A stretch of DNA of 64,000 nucleotides from Alphaproteobacteria bacterium (GTDB taxonomy: Bacteria > Pseudomonadota > Alphaproteobacteria > UBA9219), in contig JAFALY010000031.1 of the NCBI GenBank assembly GCA_019233975.1, positions 20,848-84,847 on the forward strand. The letters run 5' to 3'. Of the stretch, positions 10,021 through 19,485 are shown piece after piece. Positions within the stretch are counted from its first letter, which is position 1; each line of letters begins with the position of its first letter. The position numbers were made by a program, and so were the translations under genes. A model generated the notes under the pieces. That model worked only from the letters and a program-made list of their open reading frames with translations, was not told the DNA's origin and made no database searches.

Positions 10021-13000
10021 TGAGCTTCTCTAGCCCCTTCATACGGCGGCCGGTTGCCACAACACTTCTGACAATTGCCATTGCCTTGTCAGGACTGATT
10101 GCGTTCAAACTCCTGCCAGTGGCCTCACTCCCGCAGGTGGATTATCCAACCATTATGGTTCAGGCATCCATGCCCGGCGCCAGCCCTGAAACAATGGCAT
10201 CCAGCGTCGCGACACCCTTGGAACGCCATTTGGGACAGATTGCCGATGTCACTGAAATGACATCGCAAAGCACACTGGGTAACAGCCGCATTACCCTTCA
10301 ATTCGGCCTTGACCGCAATATTGATGGCGCCGCCCGTGATGTGCAGGCAGCCATTAATGCCGCGCGTGCGGATTTGCCAGCCGCGTTGAAGTCGAACCCA
10401 ACATACCGCAAGGCCAACCCTGCCGACCCCCCCATCATGAACCTTGCGCTGACGTCGGCAACCATGACACCAGGGCAGATTTATGACTCCGCTTCATCTG
10501 TATTGGCCCAGAAATTATCACAGATACAGGGCGTGGGTCAGGTCAGCGTCGGTGGCAGTTCCCTGCCCGCCGTGCGCATAGAATTAAACCCGCGCGCGCT
10601 ATTCAAATACGGTATTGGACTTGAAGATGTACGAGCCGCCCTATCCGCCGCTAATGCCAACAGTCCTAAAGGAGCGTTAGAGGAACGAGGTCAACATTTC
10701 CAGATATACACGAATGATCAGGCACGCCACGCTGTAGACTATCGGGACATGGTCATTGCCTGGCGCAATAACGCGCCGGTTCGGTTGTCAGATGTGGGGG
10801 TCGTCTCTGACTCGGTAGAGGATCTCCGCAATCAAGGCCTGTTTAATGGCAAGCCCGCTGTTATTTTGAGCATCAACAAACAACCCGGCTCAAACATAGT
10901 AGAAACCGTTGATCGCATTAAAGAAATATTGCCGCAACTGCAGGCCTCCATTCCCGCTGCCGTTAACATGACGATTGCGTCAGATAGAACCCCGACCATT
11001 CGCGCCTCGCTGGCGGATGTTGAACGTACACTGATGATATCGACGGTGCTGGTCATCTTTGTTGTGTTCATTTTTCTGCGTGACGGTCGCGCCGCTCTGA
11101 TCCCTTCTATCGCTGTTCCTGTGTCACTTATCGGTACCTTTGGCGTTATGTATCTACTGCACTACAGCCTGGATAATTTCTCGCTGATGGCCATGACGGT
11201 TGCGACCGGGTTTGTCGTCGATGACGCCATTGTTGTGTTAGAGAATATAGCACGCCACATTGATAACGGCATGCCGCGCATGAAAGCCGCCCTGCAAGGG
11301 GCGCGCGAAGTGACCTTTACCGTCATTTCCATGAGCCTATCGCTGATTGCTGTCTTCCTGCCCATTCTGTTGATGAGCGGTATGCTCGGCCGCCTGTTCC
11401 GCGAATTCGCCATGACGTTGGCAATTTCCATCGTTATATCACTTTTTGTGTCATTAACCGCCACGCCGATGATGAGCGCACGCCTGTTATCTCAGCATAA
11501 GCATGACGAGATAACAAAATCATCGCTGTTACGCATTCTGTTTCGTATGACTCGCGCGGCCTATACATTAGCCCAACGCCAATATGACAAAGGCTTGATG
11601 TGGTCATTGCGACATAAAGGCTTGGTTATACTCAGCTTGTTTATAACTATTGGCTTGAACTTCTACCTTTTTACAATTGTGCCTAAAGGTTTCCTGCCTC
11701 AGCAGGACACGGGCATGATGTTCGGCAACATTCAAGCCGATCAGAGTATCTCCTTTCAGTCCATGCGGCAAAAGATGCAGCAAATTGTTGAGGTCATACA
11801 TACAGAACCTGCTGTCAGCAACGTTGCAGCGTTCACAGGTGGCAACCAAACCAATCAGGCTTTTGTGTTTGTTTCTATGAAACCGTTAAGCCAGCGAACA
11901 GACACTGCGGATATGGTGCTGCGCAACCTGCGCAAGAAGCTGAAGAACGTAACGGGCGCCACATTGTTGATGCAGCCCGGACAAGATGTTCGGGTAGGAG
12001 GCCGCGCGTCAGGATCGCAATACCAGTACTCCATTCAATCTGATGATCTGGATGAATTACGGCAATGGTCGCCCAAAATTACGACCGCACTGCGCGAAGA
12101 CGGCCGTTTGCTGGATGTCTTTTCCGACCAGCAAGACAGTGGCCTTGAAACCAACGTAACTGTTGACCGTGACAGCGCGGCAAGACTTAACCTGCAAGCC
12201 TCACAGATTGACAACACGCTTTATGATGCATTTGGGCAGCGCCAGGTTTCTGTTATCTATAACCCGTTGAACCAATATCACGTTGTCATGGAAGTGGACC
12301 CGAGTTTCTGGCAAAGCCCGGCCAGTCTAAACGAGATATACGTCAGCACGGCAGGCAATGTCAGCGGTACGCAGTCATCAGGTCCGGCAGCTGGCACAAC
12401 CACTTTATCTAACACAAGCAGCGTGACGATTAGCGACGACGCTGCGCGCAATCAAAGTTTAAACGCGATTACGGCCATTGGTCACAACAACGCCTCAAGC
12501 GGCGCCGCACTGACAACACAACAGGAAACGATGATACCGCTGCCGGCAATCAGCAAAGTTGAAGATCACACCACCCCGCTAGGCGTCAACCATCAGGGGC
12601 ATTTTGCCGTCACAACCATTTCGTTCAATTTGCCTGTCGGGCAGGCACTGGGTTATGCCGTAACGGTGATGAATGATGTGCTGCGCAAGATTGGCGTCCC
12701 TGCCAGTATTCACGGCAGTTTTCAGGGCACAGCACAGGTTTTTCAGGATGCACTGAAAAATCAGCCTGTGCTGATCGCAACTGCTTTTATCACGGTCTAT
12801 ATCGTGCTGGGTATTTTGTATGAAAGCGTCATTCATCCGCTCACAATATTATCCACGCTGCCATCAGCAGGCGTTGGTGCGGTCATTGCGCTACTGCTCT
12901 GTGGCATGGATTTTAATATTATAGCACTTATCAGCCTTATTCTATTGATCGGTATTGTTAAAAAGAATGCGATTATGATGATCGACTTTGCGATAGAAGC

Positions 13001-13277
13001 GCAACGAACGCAAAACTTATCCGCGCGTGATGCTATCTATCGCGCGTGTCTGCTGCGCTTTCGCCCCATTATGATGACAAGCCTTGCGGCCCTGCTTGGG
13101 GCCCTGCCCCTTGCCATCGGTTTTGGTGAAGGCTCCGAACTGCGCCGCCCGTTAGGCATATCAATCGTTGGTGGTTTACTGGTCAGCCAGTTCCTGACAC
13201 TGTTCACAACACCCGTCGTTTACATCTATCTTGACCAGCTGCGCACGATTTTTAGGAAAAAGAGCGTTCAGGATTAA
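10020..13277 (+). CDS. RND multidrug efflux transporter, MdtC-like, with a periplasmic insertion
   Basis: 1085 residues from the ATG at 10020, which overlaps the previous stop by one base; a GTG at 10017 is less likely. It has the same architecture as its partner: D401-D402 in F-V-V-D-D-A-I-V, and [11 protein letters not shown] near residue 980. It is about 50 residues longer than usual because of a low-complexity Ser/Thr/Ala/Gly/Asn insertion at roughly residues 779-833, in the second periplasmic loop before P-L-P-A-I-S-K-V. The insertion is in frame and the flanking motifs continue normally. The 3' end overlaps the convergent acetyltransferase gene by 26 bases. Confidence 0.93.
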   Translation: MSFSSPFIRRPVATTLLTIAIALSGLIAFKLLPVASLPQVDYPTIMVQASMPGASPETMASSVATPLERHLGQIADVTEMTSQSTLGNSRITLQFGLDRNIDGAARDVQAAINAARADLPAALKSNPTYRKANPADPPIMNLALTSATMTPGQIYDSASSVLAQKLSQIQGVGQVSVGGSSLPAVRIELNPRALFKYGIGLEDVRAALSAANANSPKGALEERGQHFQIYTNDQARHAVDYRDMVIAWRNNAPVRLSDVGVVSDSVEDLRNQGLFNGKPAVILSINKQPGSNIVETVDRIKEILPQLQASIPAAVNMTIASDRTPTIRASLADVERTLMISTVLVIFVVFIFLRDGRAALIPSIAVPVSLIGTFGVMYLLHYSLDNFSLMAMTVATGFVVDDAIVVLENIARHIDNGMPRMKAALQGAREVTFTVISMSLSLIAVFLPILLMSGMLGRLFREFAMTLAISIVISLFVSLTATPMMSARLLSQHKHDEITKSSLLRILFRMTRAAYTLAQRQYDKGLMWSLRHKGLVILSLFITIGLNFYLFTIVPKGFLPQQDTGMMFGNIQADQSISFQSMRQKMQQIVEVIHTEPAVSNVAAFTGGNQTNQAFVFVSMKPLSQRTDTADMVLRNLRKKLKNVTGATLLMQPGQDVRVGGRASGSQYQYSIQSDDLDELRQWSPKITTALREDGRLLDVFSDQQDSGLETNVTVDRDSAARLNLQASQIDNTLYDAFGQRQVSVIYNPLNQYHVVMEVDPSFWQSPASLNEIYVSTAGNVSGTQSSGPAAGTTTLSNTSSVTISDDAARNQSLNAITAIGHNNASSGAALTTQQETMIPLPAISKVEDHTTPLGVNHQGHFAVTTISFNLPVGQALGYAVTVMNDVLRKIGVPASIHGSFQGTAQVFQDALKNQPVLIATAFITVYIVLGILYESVIHPLTILSTLPSAGVGAVIALLLCGMDFNIIALISLILLIGIVKKNAIMMIDFAIEAQRTQNLSARDAIYRACLLRFRPIMMTSLAALLGALPLAIGFGEGSELRRPLGISIVGGLLVSQFLTLFTTPVVYIYLDQLRTIFRKKSVQD

Positions 13278-14139
13278 TCAAAAAATCCAGCTTCCACCGG
13301 CCAATTTTTTGGAACCCCAAGGCTTCATAAAGCCTTATGGCCTGTGGGTTTTCGGAAAACAAAACCGCATGCCGTACACCACCGGCACGCACGATGTTCA
13401 AAGCCCCCGCCGTCACAATACGTGCATAGCCTTTGCCGCGGAACGAAACCGGGGTCCAGACGGGACCAATACCGCGCCAGTCGGGCAGATAACCACCACA
13501 ACCGCAAAAGCTGACAATCTGCCCTCTATACTCCAACACATAAACATTCTTTTCGTGGATCATGCCGTTTATGTTCGCTTCTGCGCGACGTCGAGCATCT
13601 TCACCACCCGGATCACCAAGCGCTTCCATATAAAACTCATAACGCCATGGAATGAGTGTCGCTCCATCTTCAATGGTCGCACGGCGCACGATATATTCCG
13701 GCTCATGCAATTGTGGTGGCACGTTCATCGTCGATATATCAAGCGTGAACAGGTATTCGTCACGGCCACCCGCCCGCAGGTCATGTTCATCAATACCCAG
13801 CGCCTGCCGTATGGCCAGCACGTCATCCATGGGCCCCAATATCTCACTTAATTTTCTGGGCTTACCGTCGTGATGCTCACGCCAAGTAGAAGCCAACGCA
13901 ACGGCTGCAGATTTATCTGTCATAAAGACCTGCATATGACCAAGCCAGGCGTGGCTTAACACCCCGACCAGATCGCCATCTTTAAACGCGCCGAATACTT
14001 CGGATTGATAGGGCTGCCCCCTATAATCCAACCCGCCCTTATGCGCATTCGAACGGATGAAAAAGGTGAACCCGGTGTGCGGTTCCAGATAGGCGTCCAG
14101 ATTTTTGAAATCTTCCTGCGTCAGGAGCCGCACATACAT
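13252..14139 (-). CDS. GNAT family N-acetyltransferase
   Basis: 295 residues. The C-terminal half is a GNAT domain: the acetyl-CoA loop is F-R-G-K-G-Y-A-R-I-V-T-A near residues 228-240, followed by the late motif E-N-P-Q-A-I-R-L-Y-E-A-L-G-F-Q-K-I-G. The N-terminal 130 residues look like a second, degenerate GNAT-like fold that may give substrate specificity. The acceptor is unknown. It follows the ETF-QO gene with 2 bases between stop and start, so the two are probably co-transcribed, and its 3' end overlaps the RND pump gene on the other strand by 26 bases. Confidence 0.85.
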   Translation of the reverse strand: MYVRLLTQEDFKNLDAYLEPHTGFTFFIRSNAHKGGLDYRGQPYQSEVFGAFKDGDLVGVLSHAWLGHMQVFMTDKSAAVALASTWREHHDGKPRKLSEILGPMDDVLAIRQALGIDEHDLRAGGRDEYLFTLDISTMNVPPQLHEPEYIVRRATIEDGATLIPWRYEFYMEALGDPGGEDARRRAEANINGMIHEKNVYVLEYRGQIVSFCGCGGYLPDWRGIGPVWTPVSFRGKGYARIVTAGALNIVRAGGVRHAVLFSENPQAIRLYEALGFQKIGRWKLDFLINPERSFS

Positions 14140-14141
14140 CC

Positions 14142-15809
14142 CTACATCCCCTGATAATTCGGGCCACCACCACCTTCGGGCACCGTCCAGTTGATGTTCT
14201 GCGTAGGGTCTTTGATGTCGCAGGTCTTACAGTGAACACAGTTCTGGGCATTAATGATCAAATGCGGGTTTTGTCCACCGGCATCGCGCGCGATTTCATA
14301 AACACCCGCGGGACAATAACGGGTTTCCGGCGCGTCATAGATCGCCAGATTGGTTTGAACCGGTACTGCTGTATCTTTTAGGCACAAATGCGCAGGCTGA
14401 TTTTCTTCGTGATTGGTGTTCGACAGAAACACGGACGACAAACGGTCAAAACTGATAACACCATCAGGTTTTGGATACGCAATCTTGCGACATACCTTGG
14501 CTGGCTTGAGAGCAGTGTTATCCGCATGGTTACGGAACGTCCAAGGTGCCCACCCGCGCAGCAAGATGCAGTCAACCGCCCCATACAGCATGCCAGCAAG
14601 CAACCCCCAATGAAACGCTGGCCTGATGTTGCGTACACCGCGCAGCTCAGCCCACAGCCATGACTTTTCCAGTTTGTTTCTATACTCAGCCACTTCGCGC
14701 GGTGCGTTGTCGGCCAGCAGATGATCGGCCAAAGCCTCTGCCGCTACCATGCCGGACTTCATTGCCGTATGGTTGCCCTTGATCTTCGCGACATTCAGAA
14801 AACCAGCGGCATCGCCAATCAACAACCCGCCCGGAAATGTCAGGCGCGGGATGGATTGATACCCACCTTCGTTAAGGGCTCGCGCACCGTACGCGATACG
14901 CTTGCCACCCTCCAGCAATTGCCGGATATGCGGATGTTGCTTGAAGCGCTGAAATTCCTCGAACGGCGACAGATAGGGGTTTTCATAATCCAACCCGACA
15001 ACAAAGCCGATGCTCACCTGATTATTATCGGCGTGATATAACCATGACCCACCATAGGTTGCCCCGTCCATGGGCCAACCGATTGTGTGTTGCACTAAGC
15101 CCGGTTTGTGTTTGGCGGGGTCAATCTGCCATATTTCCTTGATACCCAGGCCATAAGTTTGGGGGTCCACACCATCGCGCAAATTGAACTTGTCAAAAAG
15201 CTGTTTTGTCAGTGAGCCACGGCACCCTTCGGCAAAAACTGTCTGCCGCGCGTGTAACTCCATGCCGCGCGTAAAACCGTCTGTCGGGTTACCGTCTTTG
15301 CCGATACCCATATCACCTGTTGCCACGCCGATGACGGCACCGGATTCATCGTACAACAGCTCTGCCGCCGCAAAGCCGGGATAGATTTCTACCCCAAGAG
15401 ATTCCGCCTGCCCCGCCAGCCATTGCGCCAGACGACCCAAACTGATCACGTAATTGCCGTGATTATACATGGGCGGTGGAGTTGGTAGTTTGTAGGACTT
15501 GGATTGCGTCAGGAAATAAAAATGGTCTTCCTTCGCTTCGACCTGCAGGGGCGCACCAAGCGTACGCCAGTCCGGCAATAATTCGTTTAAGGCGCGCGGC
15601 TCAAACACCGCACCTGAAAGCAGATGCGCACCGACCTCTGCCCCCTTTTCGACAACGCAGACAGAAAGCTCCTGCCCCTTCTCTGCTGCACACTGCTTAA
15701 GACGTATCGCGCAGGCAAGGCCGGATGGCCCCGCGCCCACAATCACGACATCATAAGACATAACTTCGCGCGGTGCCGCGGCACGTGCCTGATCCAATAC
15801 TTCCGACAT
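14142..15809 (-). CDS. Electron transfer flavoprotein-ubiquinone oxidoreductase
   Basis: 555 residues, standard length. It passes electrons from reduced ETF (fatty-acid and amino-acid dehydrogenases) to ubiquinone at the inner membrane. The N-terminal FAD dinucleotide fold is [12 protein letters not shown] near residues 24-35. The single 4Fe-4S cluster ligands are C499 and C524, C527, C530 in [13 protein letters not shown]. The hydrophobic quinone-entry segment around [14 protein letters not shown] is present. The ETF subunits are not in the window. It is followed at once by the GNAT gene. Confidence 0.96.
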   Translation of the reverse strand: MSEVLDQARAAAPREVMSYDVVIVGAGPSGLACAIRLKQCAAEKGQELSVCVVEKGAEVGAHLLSGAVFEPRALNELLPDWRTLGAPLQVEAKEDHFYFLTQSKSYKLPTPPPMYNHGNYVISLGRLAQWLAGQAESLGVEIYPGFAAAELLYDESGAVIGVATGDMGIGKDGNPTDGFTRGMELHARQTVFAEGCRGSLTKQLFDKFNLRDGVDPQTYGLGIKEIWQIDPAKHKPGLVQHTIGWPMDGATYGGSWLYHADNNQVSIGFVVGLDYENPYLSPFEEFQRFKQHPHIRQLLEGGKRIAYGARALNEGGYQSIPRLTFPGGLLIGDAAGFLNVAKIKGNHTAMKSGMVAAEALADHLLADNAPREVAEYRNKLEKSWLWAELRGVRNIRPAFHWGLLAGMLYGAVDCILLRGWAPWTFRNHADNTALKPAKVCRKIAYPKPDGVISFDRLSSVFLSNTNHEENQPAHLCLKDTAVPVQTNLAIYDAPETRYCPAGVYEIARDAGGQNPHLIINAQNCVHCKTCDIKDPTQNINWTVPEGGGGPNYQGM

Positions 15810-15833
15810 AGCGCTTCCTTAAACGAAACAGGC

Positions 15834-16259
15834 CTAACCGTTTTGCGGGCCCTGAGGCTGATCCCGCTGCATTTGATGCCCCGGACGCACGCGAATGCCC
15901 CAACGCCGTAAACGACGAACCTGTCCGGCAGTACGGTCGCGCTCACGCAAAAGCTGCGACACTTCCTGACCAAAGCTGATGAGGTGGTTGACGATGGCGT
16001 AGCTCTGCTTGGCAACCCCCGTCCATGTGACCTGTAGGTTTGCCGAGGCACGCGCGGGCATTTCTGTGAAAAATTCAGCGACACGCAAAATAGCCTGGGT
16101 CATGTCCAGATGTTCCCAATTCGCCATAATTTCTTGCAGCTTGTTTGGCGGCAATTTGATACCGCCACCACCGCCGCCACCGGAACGACGACCACCGCCA
16201 CCGCGGCCTTCCTGGCCTTCGGTTTCCTTCTGCTTGTTGTCGTCATTTTCTTCAACCAT
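15834..16259 (-). CDS. Hypothetical protein with charged and poly-glycine N-terminus
   Basis: 141 residues from the ATG at 16259 (a TTG three bases earlier is the alternative). The first 20 residues are acidic and lysine-rich, then comes a glycine/arginine stretch (G-R-G-G-G-G-R-R-S-G-G-G-G-G-G-G), then a predicted helical body with L-R-V-A-E-F-F-T-E-M-P-A-R-A and a basic C-terminal tail. No signal peptide or membrane span. The Gly/Arg stretch recalls nucleic-acid-binding tails, but no domain is recognised. It lies 24 bases upstream of the ETF-QO start and probably belongs to the same leftward transcript as the next gene. Confidence 0.6.
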   Translation of the reverse strand: MVEENDDNKQKETEGQEGRGGGGRRSGGGGGGGIKLPPNKLQEIMANWEHLDMTQAILRVAEFFTEMPARASANLQVTWTGVAKQSYAIVNHLISFGQEVSQLLRERDRTAGQVRRLRRWGIRVRPGHQMQRDQPQGPQNG

Positions 16260-16280
16260 CAATAATACCCCGAACTTAGA

Positions 16281-16568
16281 TCAATCTATTGTACGCCCGT
16301 CTTTCAAACGCAGGAAACTGGTATCAAACCCTTCGATGGGGCGCTTGTTCTCCATGCGGATGATCAGGATCTTATTGACCTTCAGCAGGTAGTTATGCAT
16401 TTCATCGGTCGACTCCCATTCAATCAGATAGGTAGCGCCGGTATCAAAGATTATTTCAATCAGCCGCCTGTCCAAATGATACCCGACCCAGAGAGGCGTT
16501 GCCTCAAAAGGTTCATCATGTACAAGGCACAGCTTGCCGCGCGCGTTAACGACTAGACCGATATTCAC
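16281..16568 (-). CDS. Conserved-looking hypothetical protein, 95 residues
   Basis: A small soluble protein without signal peptide or membrane segment, predicted mostly beta-strand (I-G-L-V-V-N-A-R-G-K-L-C-L-V at the start, then L-I-E-I-I-F-D-T-G-A-T-Y-L-I-E-W). I do not recognise a family. It lies 21 bases upstream of the glycine-rich gene on the same strand, and the two may form an operon with ETF-QO. About 108 bases without a gene separate it from the carbonic anhydrase upstream. Confidence 0.6.
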   Translation of the reverse strand: MNIGLVVNARGKLCLVHDEPFEATPLWVGYHLDRRLIEIIFDTGATYLIEWESTDEMHNYLLKVNKILIIRMENKRPIEGFDTSFLRLKDGRTID

Positions 16569-16676
16569 GGGTTAAAGGACCCCTAGCCAATCCATTGATT
16601 CTGAACACAAGTTGTGACGCATATAAGCGGCTACAGGCCGGATTGTCGACCAAAGATGGTTAAGGAGTGGTGAATA

Positions 16677-17246
16677 TCAGTTTTGGCGATATTCGGCAGC
16701 TAATTCAGCGTAATGCCCTGCCCGCATTTGAAATTGCGCGAGATCATCAGCCGACAGGTCGCGCCAGAATTTAGCCGGGCTGCCCGCCCATAATTGACCG
16801 GATTTGATGACTTTGCCCGGCGTCAGCAACGCACCCGCCGCCAACATACCGTTTGATTCAATACGCGCCCCATCCATGACGGCGGCCTTCATACCGACAA
16901 AGGCGTTATCCTCAACCACACATGCGTGCAGCAATGTCATATGCCCGACGGTGACATTGTCACCGATAAGGGTTGGAAAGCCTTCTGGTGGTGTCGGCGC
17001 ATTGGCCCCTGTGCGGGCGGGATGTTCACCGCTCGCTACATGGATAACCGTGCCATCCTGAATATTCGTGCCCGTGCCGATGCGTATCTTGTTGACGTCG
17101 CCGCGCACCATGCAGCCAAACCAGATGGAGCTGTTCGCGCCAATTTCTACATCGCCAATGACAACGGCACCCGCCGCCACAAAGGCCAGCGGGTCAATCT
17201 TTGGCCAGATGCCACGATAAGGAAGGATGATGGGCGAAGCAGACAT
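16677..17246 (-). CDS. Gamma-carbonic anhydrase family protein (left-handed beta-helix)
   Basis: 189 residues from the ATG at 17246. The reading frame extends further upstream, but that extension would run through the terminator hairpin at 17291-17314, so the internal start is chosen. Hexapeptide repeats (I-G-D-V-E-I-G, I-R-I-G-T-G-T-N-I-Q-D-G-T, I-G-D-N-V-T-V-G-H) form the trimeric beta-helix. The three zinc histidines are visible in V-I-H-V and G-H-M-T-L-L-H. Members of the CaiE/YrdA/PaaY type may be carbonic anhydrases or thioesterases; activity is not proven by sequence. Confidence 0.9.
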   Translation of the reverse strand: MSASPIILPYRGIWPKIDPLAFVAAGAVVIGDVEIGANSSIWFGCMVRGDVNKIRIGTGTNIQDGTVIHVASGEHPARTGANAPTPPEGFPTLIGDNVTVGHMTLLHACVVEDNAFVGMKAAVMDGARIESNGMLAAGALLTPGKVIKSGQLWAGSPAKFWRDLSADDLAQFQMRAGHYAELAAEYRQN

Positions 17247-17280
17247 GAAAGGTTCCCGTAACGCGCGATTACCATACCTC

Positions 17281-17314
17281 AAAACAAAAACGGGGAAAAC
17301 CGAAGTTTTCCCCG
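17281..17314 (-). terminator. Rho-independent terminator of the rplM-rpsI operon
   Basis: A perfect 10-base-pair stem (CGGGGAAAAC at 17291-17300 with GTTTTCCCCG at 17305-17314) closes a CGAA tetraloop. Read on the minus strand it is followed directly by TTTTTGTTTT. It begins 28 bases after the rpsI stop, exactly where an operon terminator is expected. Confidence 0.92.
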
Positions 17315-17341
17315 TTGATTGTAACCACAATACAGTTGCAA

Positions 17342-17869
17342 TTAGCGCTTGCTGTACTGGAAGCGACGACGCGCCTTGGCGTGACCGTACTTCTTACGTT
17401 CGACGACACGCGAGTCGCGACGCAGGAACTTGGCGACCTTCAACGGTGCGCGCAGATCCGGTTCGAAATAGGTCAAAGCCTTCGAAATGCCGTGCTTGAC
17501 GGCACCGGCCTGACCAGACAAACCACCGCCGACGACGAGGCATTCGACGTCGAACTGGTTGTTACGGTCGGCAACGGCGAAAGGCTGGTTGACGATCATC
17601 TGCAGCACGGGGCGTGCAAAATAGACCTTCAGTTCACGACCATTGACGGTGATCTTGCCCTTACCCGGCTTAATCCACACGCGGGCAATGGCGTTCTTAC
17701 GCTTGCCGGTGGCATAGGCGCGACCATACTTGTCGAGCTTGCGTTCGTGCTTCGGGGCTTCGCTGTTCGCGGCCTTGGTTTCAGCAGCCGGAGCGGCGGC
17801 CTTGGCCTGTTCCTTGACAGCAGACTTGATGCCCGAAAGCTGGGATGTTGTTTTGCGAGGCGTAGCCAT
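17342..17869 (-). CDS. rpsI: 30S ribosomal protein S9
   Basis: 175 residues, longer than the usual 130 because of an Ala/Lys-rich N-terminal extension of about 45 residues, common in alphaproteobacteria. The S9 core is complete: [14 protein letters not shown], the [19 protein letters not shown] block and the basic tail ending R-R-R-F-Q-Y-S-K-R, which reaches the P-site tRNA. Its ATG overlaps the rplM stop by one base (TAATG), so the two are translationally coupled. Confidence 0.98.
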   Translation of the reverse strand: MATPRKTTSQLSGIKSAVKEQAKAAAPAAETKAANSEAPKHERKLDKYGRAYATGKRKNAIARVWIKPGKGKITVNGRELKVYFARPVLQMIVNQPFAVADRNNQFDVECLVVGGGLSGQAGAVKHGISKALTYFEPDLRAPLKVAKFLRRDSRVVERKKYGHAKARRRFQYSKR

Positions 17870-18369
17870 TATTTGACCCTCTTGTTCTTGGGGTTACGGG
17901 CGGCGAAATCGATCGCGGTCGGGTTCTGGGCCGTGTGCGGGTGTTCGGCACCGGCATAGACCTTCAGGTTGCCCATTTGACGGCGGCCCAGCGGACCACG
18001 CGGCATCATGCGTTCGACGGCCTTTTCAATGACACGTTCGGGATGCGCACCGGCCAAAATCTGGGCGCGGGTGCGTTCCTTGATACCACCCGGGTAACCC
18101 GTGTGATAATAGAACTTCTTGTCGGTAGCCTTGTTGCCGGTCATCTTGACCTTGTCGGCGTTGATGACGATGACATTGTCACCGCTATCGACAGACGGGG
18201 TGAAGGTCGGGCGATGCTTGCCACGCAGCAGCGTAGCGATAGTTGCGGCCAGACGGCCCAGGATGACGCCTTCGGCGTCGATCACAACCCACTGTTTCTT
18301 CACGTCCTGGTGACGAAGCGTGAAGCTTTTCGTCTGGACGCTGCGTTTAACGCGAATTTTTGCAGCCAT
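17869..18369 (-). CDS. rplM: 50S ribosomal protein L13
   Basis: 166 residues from the ATG at 18369, preceded by GGAG with a 6-base spacer; a frame-extending ATG at 18381 lies upstream of that ribosome site and is rejected. L13 signatures: [26 protein letters not shown], and [13 protein letters not shown] near the end. It is the first gene of the L13-S9 operon. Like its neighbour it is slightly extended at the N-terminus. Confidence 0.98.
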   Translation of the reverse strand: MAAKIRVKRSVQTKSFTLRHQDVKKQWVVIDAEGVILGRLAATIATLLRGKHRPTFTPSVDSGDNVIVINADKVKMTGNKATDKKFYYHTGYPGGIKERTRAQILAGAHPERVIEKAVERMMPRGPLGRRQMGNLKVYAGAEHPHTAQNPTAIDFAARNPKNKRVK

Positions 18370-18489
18370 TGTTTTCTCCATTAACCGCCGCCAACAGGGC
18401 GTGCGGAGCGTGGTGAATACAATTTGACTGCTACCGATGTCAAGTTAATTGCTACAAAACAAGCCTTTTTAATATGTAGTATTATAATA

Positions 18490-19362
18490 CTACATTGCAA
18501 GCGCTATTTTCAAATAGGCCCTGCCCCAGATGGCCAGATCCAGCAACCACAAGAAGGGAGCGGGGTAATGGCCGCCAAAATTGCGATGAAAATACCGGAC
18601 AAAACCCTGCGCCTTGCTCTTTTCAATAAAGGCGTTGGGGGCATGGCCGCTGGTTCCACCGATATGGGTAACCACAACATCTGGCGCAAAATAGGTTATG
18701 CCGCCGTTGCGGGCAAAACGCAGACAGAAATCCAAATCCTCGACATGCAGAAAATAACCTTCATCAAACCCGTTGATGCCCCAATAATCCTCACGACGCA
18801 TATACATAAACGCGCCACTGATTGCCGGCACGGGCGATAAAATCGCCGGCACGGGCTCTTTATCAAAGTTAAGGCGTAATCCTGGGAACAGCTTATAGAG
18901 AAACAAAGCCTCAATAAAAGCAGTTGTGGGGGTCAAAATCGCACGCCGGCACCCACGCTGATCCGCCCCCTGGGCATCCACCAAACGCGCGCCAATCATG
19001 CTGCCTGAACCGGTTTCTAAGATATATTTCTCAAGTCTTTCAAGGCAATCCGGCTGAATCTTCGAGTCCGGATTCAGAAACAACAGTTTGCCGCCCCTGC
19101 CCGCCCTGGCACCCGTGTTACAGCCCCGGCTAAAACCAATATTCCCATAACCTTGAATGAGGGTAACGCGCGGCTCACGCGACGCCAGTTGAACAAGGCG
19201 TTGGGCCACATCTGGCGGGTTGCCGTTATCAACCAGACAAAGCTGCACAGGGCGCGTTTGGTCCAAAACGGACTGGATCGCCTCAAACAGGAACGGGCCT
19301 GTGTGGTAGCTGACCATCACAACCGAGGTAAGCGCTTCATCGATTACCTGATTTTCCTGCAT
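18490..19362 (-). CDS. Glycosyltransferase family 2, rhamnosyltransferase (WbbL)-like
   Basis: 290 residues from the ATG at 19362, which has a strong GAGGGG site; the longer frame from 19458 lacks one. GT-A fold: V-V-M-V-S-Y-H-T start strand, nucleotide-binding D-N-G-N, the metal-binding region F-L-N-P-D-S-K near 100, and the acceptor-side E-D motif in H-V-E-D-L-D-F-C-L-R. WbbL-type enzymes add rhamnose from dTDP-L-rhamnose to a lipid-linked glycan. The window also holds rfbA and rfbD for dTDP-rhamnose, but 10 kb away; a link is inferred. It lies downstream of no obvious operon partner, and parE diverges. Confidence 0.85.
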   Translation of the reverse strand: MQENQVIDEALTSVVMVSYHTGPFLFEAIQSVLDQTRPVQLCLVDNGNPPDVAQRLVQLASREPRVTLIQGYGNIGFSRGCNTGARAGRGGKLLFLNPDSKIQPDCLERLEKYILETGSGSMIGARLVDAQGADQRGCRRAILTPTTAFIEALFLYKLFPGLRLNFDKEPVPAILSPVPAISGAFMYMRREDYWGINGFDEGYFLHVEDLDFCLRFARNGGITYFAPDVVVTHIGGTSGHAPNAFIEKSKAQGFVRYFHRNFGGHYPAPFLWLLDLAIWGRAYLKIALAM

Positions 19363-19485
19363 AATCCCCTCTTTTACAGACTGTCGAGGCATAACCCACA
19401 GCCCCGTATGGGGCAAGTTATTTGTCAGAAGGGCGCCGCACATGCTACCACTAGGCACAGAATCAACTTTTTGAATTAGAGCCCA

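Noticed and set aside
16159..16205. Simple GGT/GCC repeat as a microsatellite or CRISPR-like repeat
   Set aside because: It is just the poly-Gly coding segment of the gene at 15834; no spacers exist, and no CRISPR array was seen anywhere in the window.
17247..17330. N-terminal extension of the carbonic anhydrase frame
   Set aside because: It would be translated through the rpsI terminator hairpin, so the internal ATG at 17246 is used.
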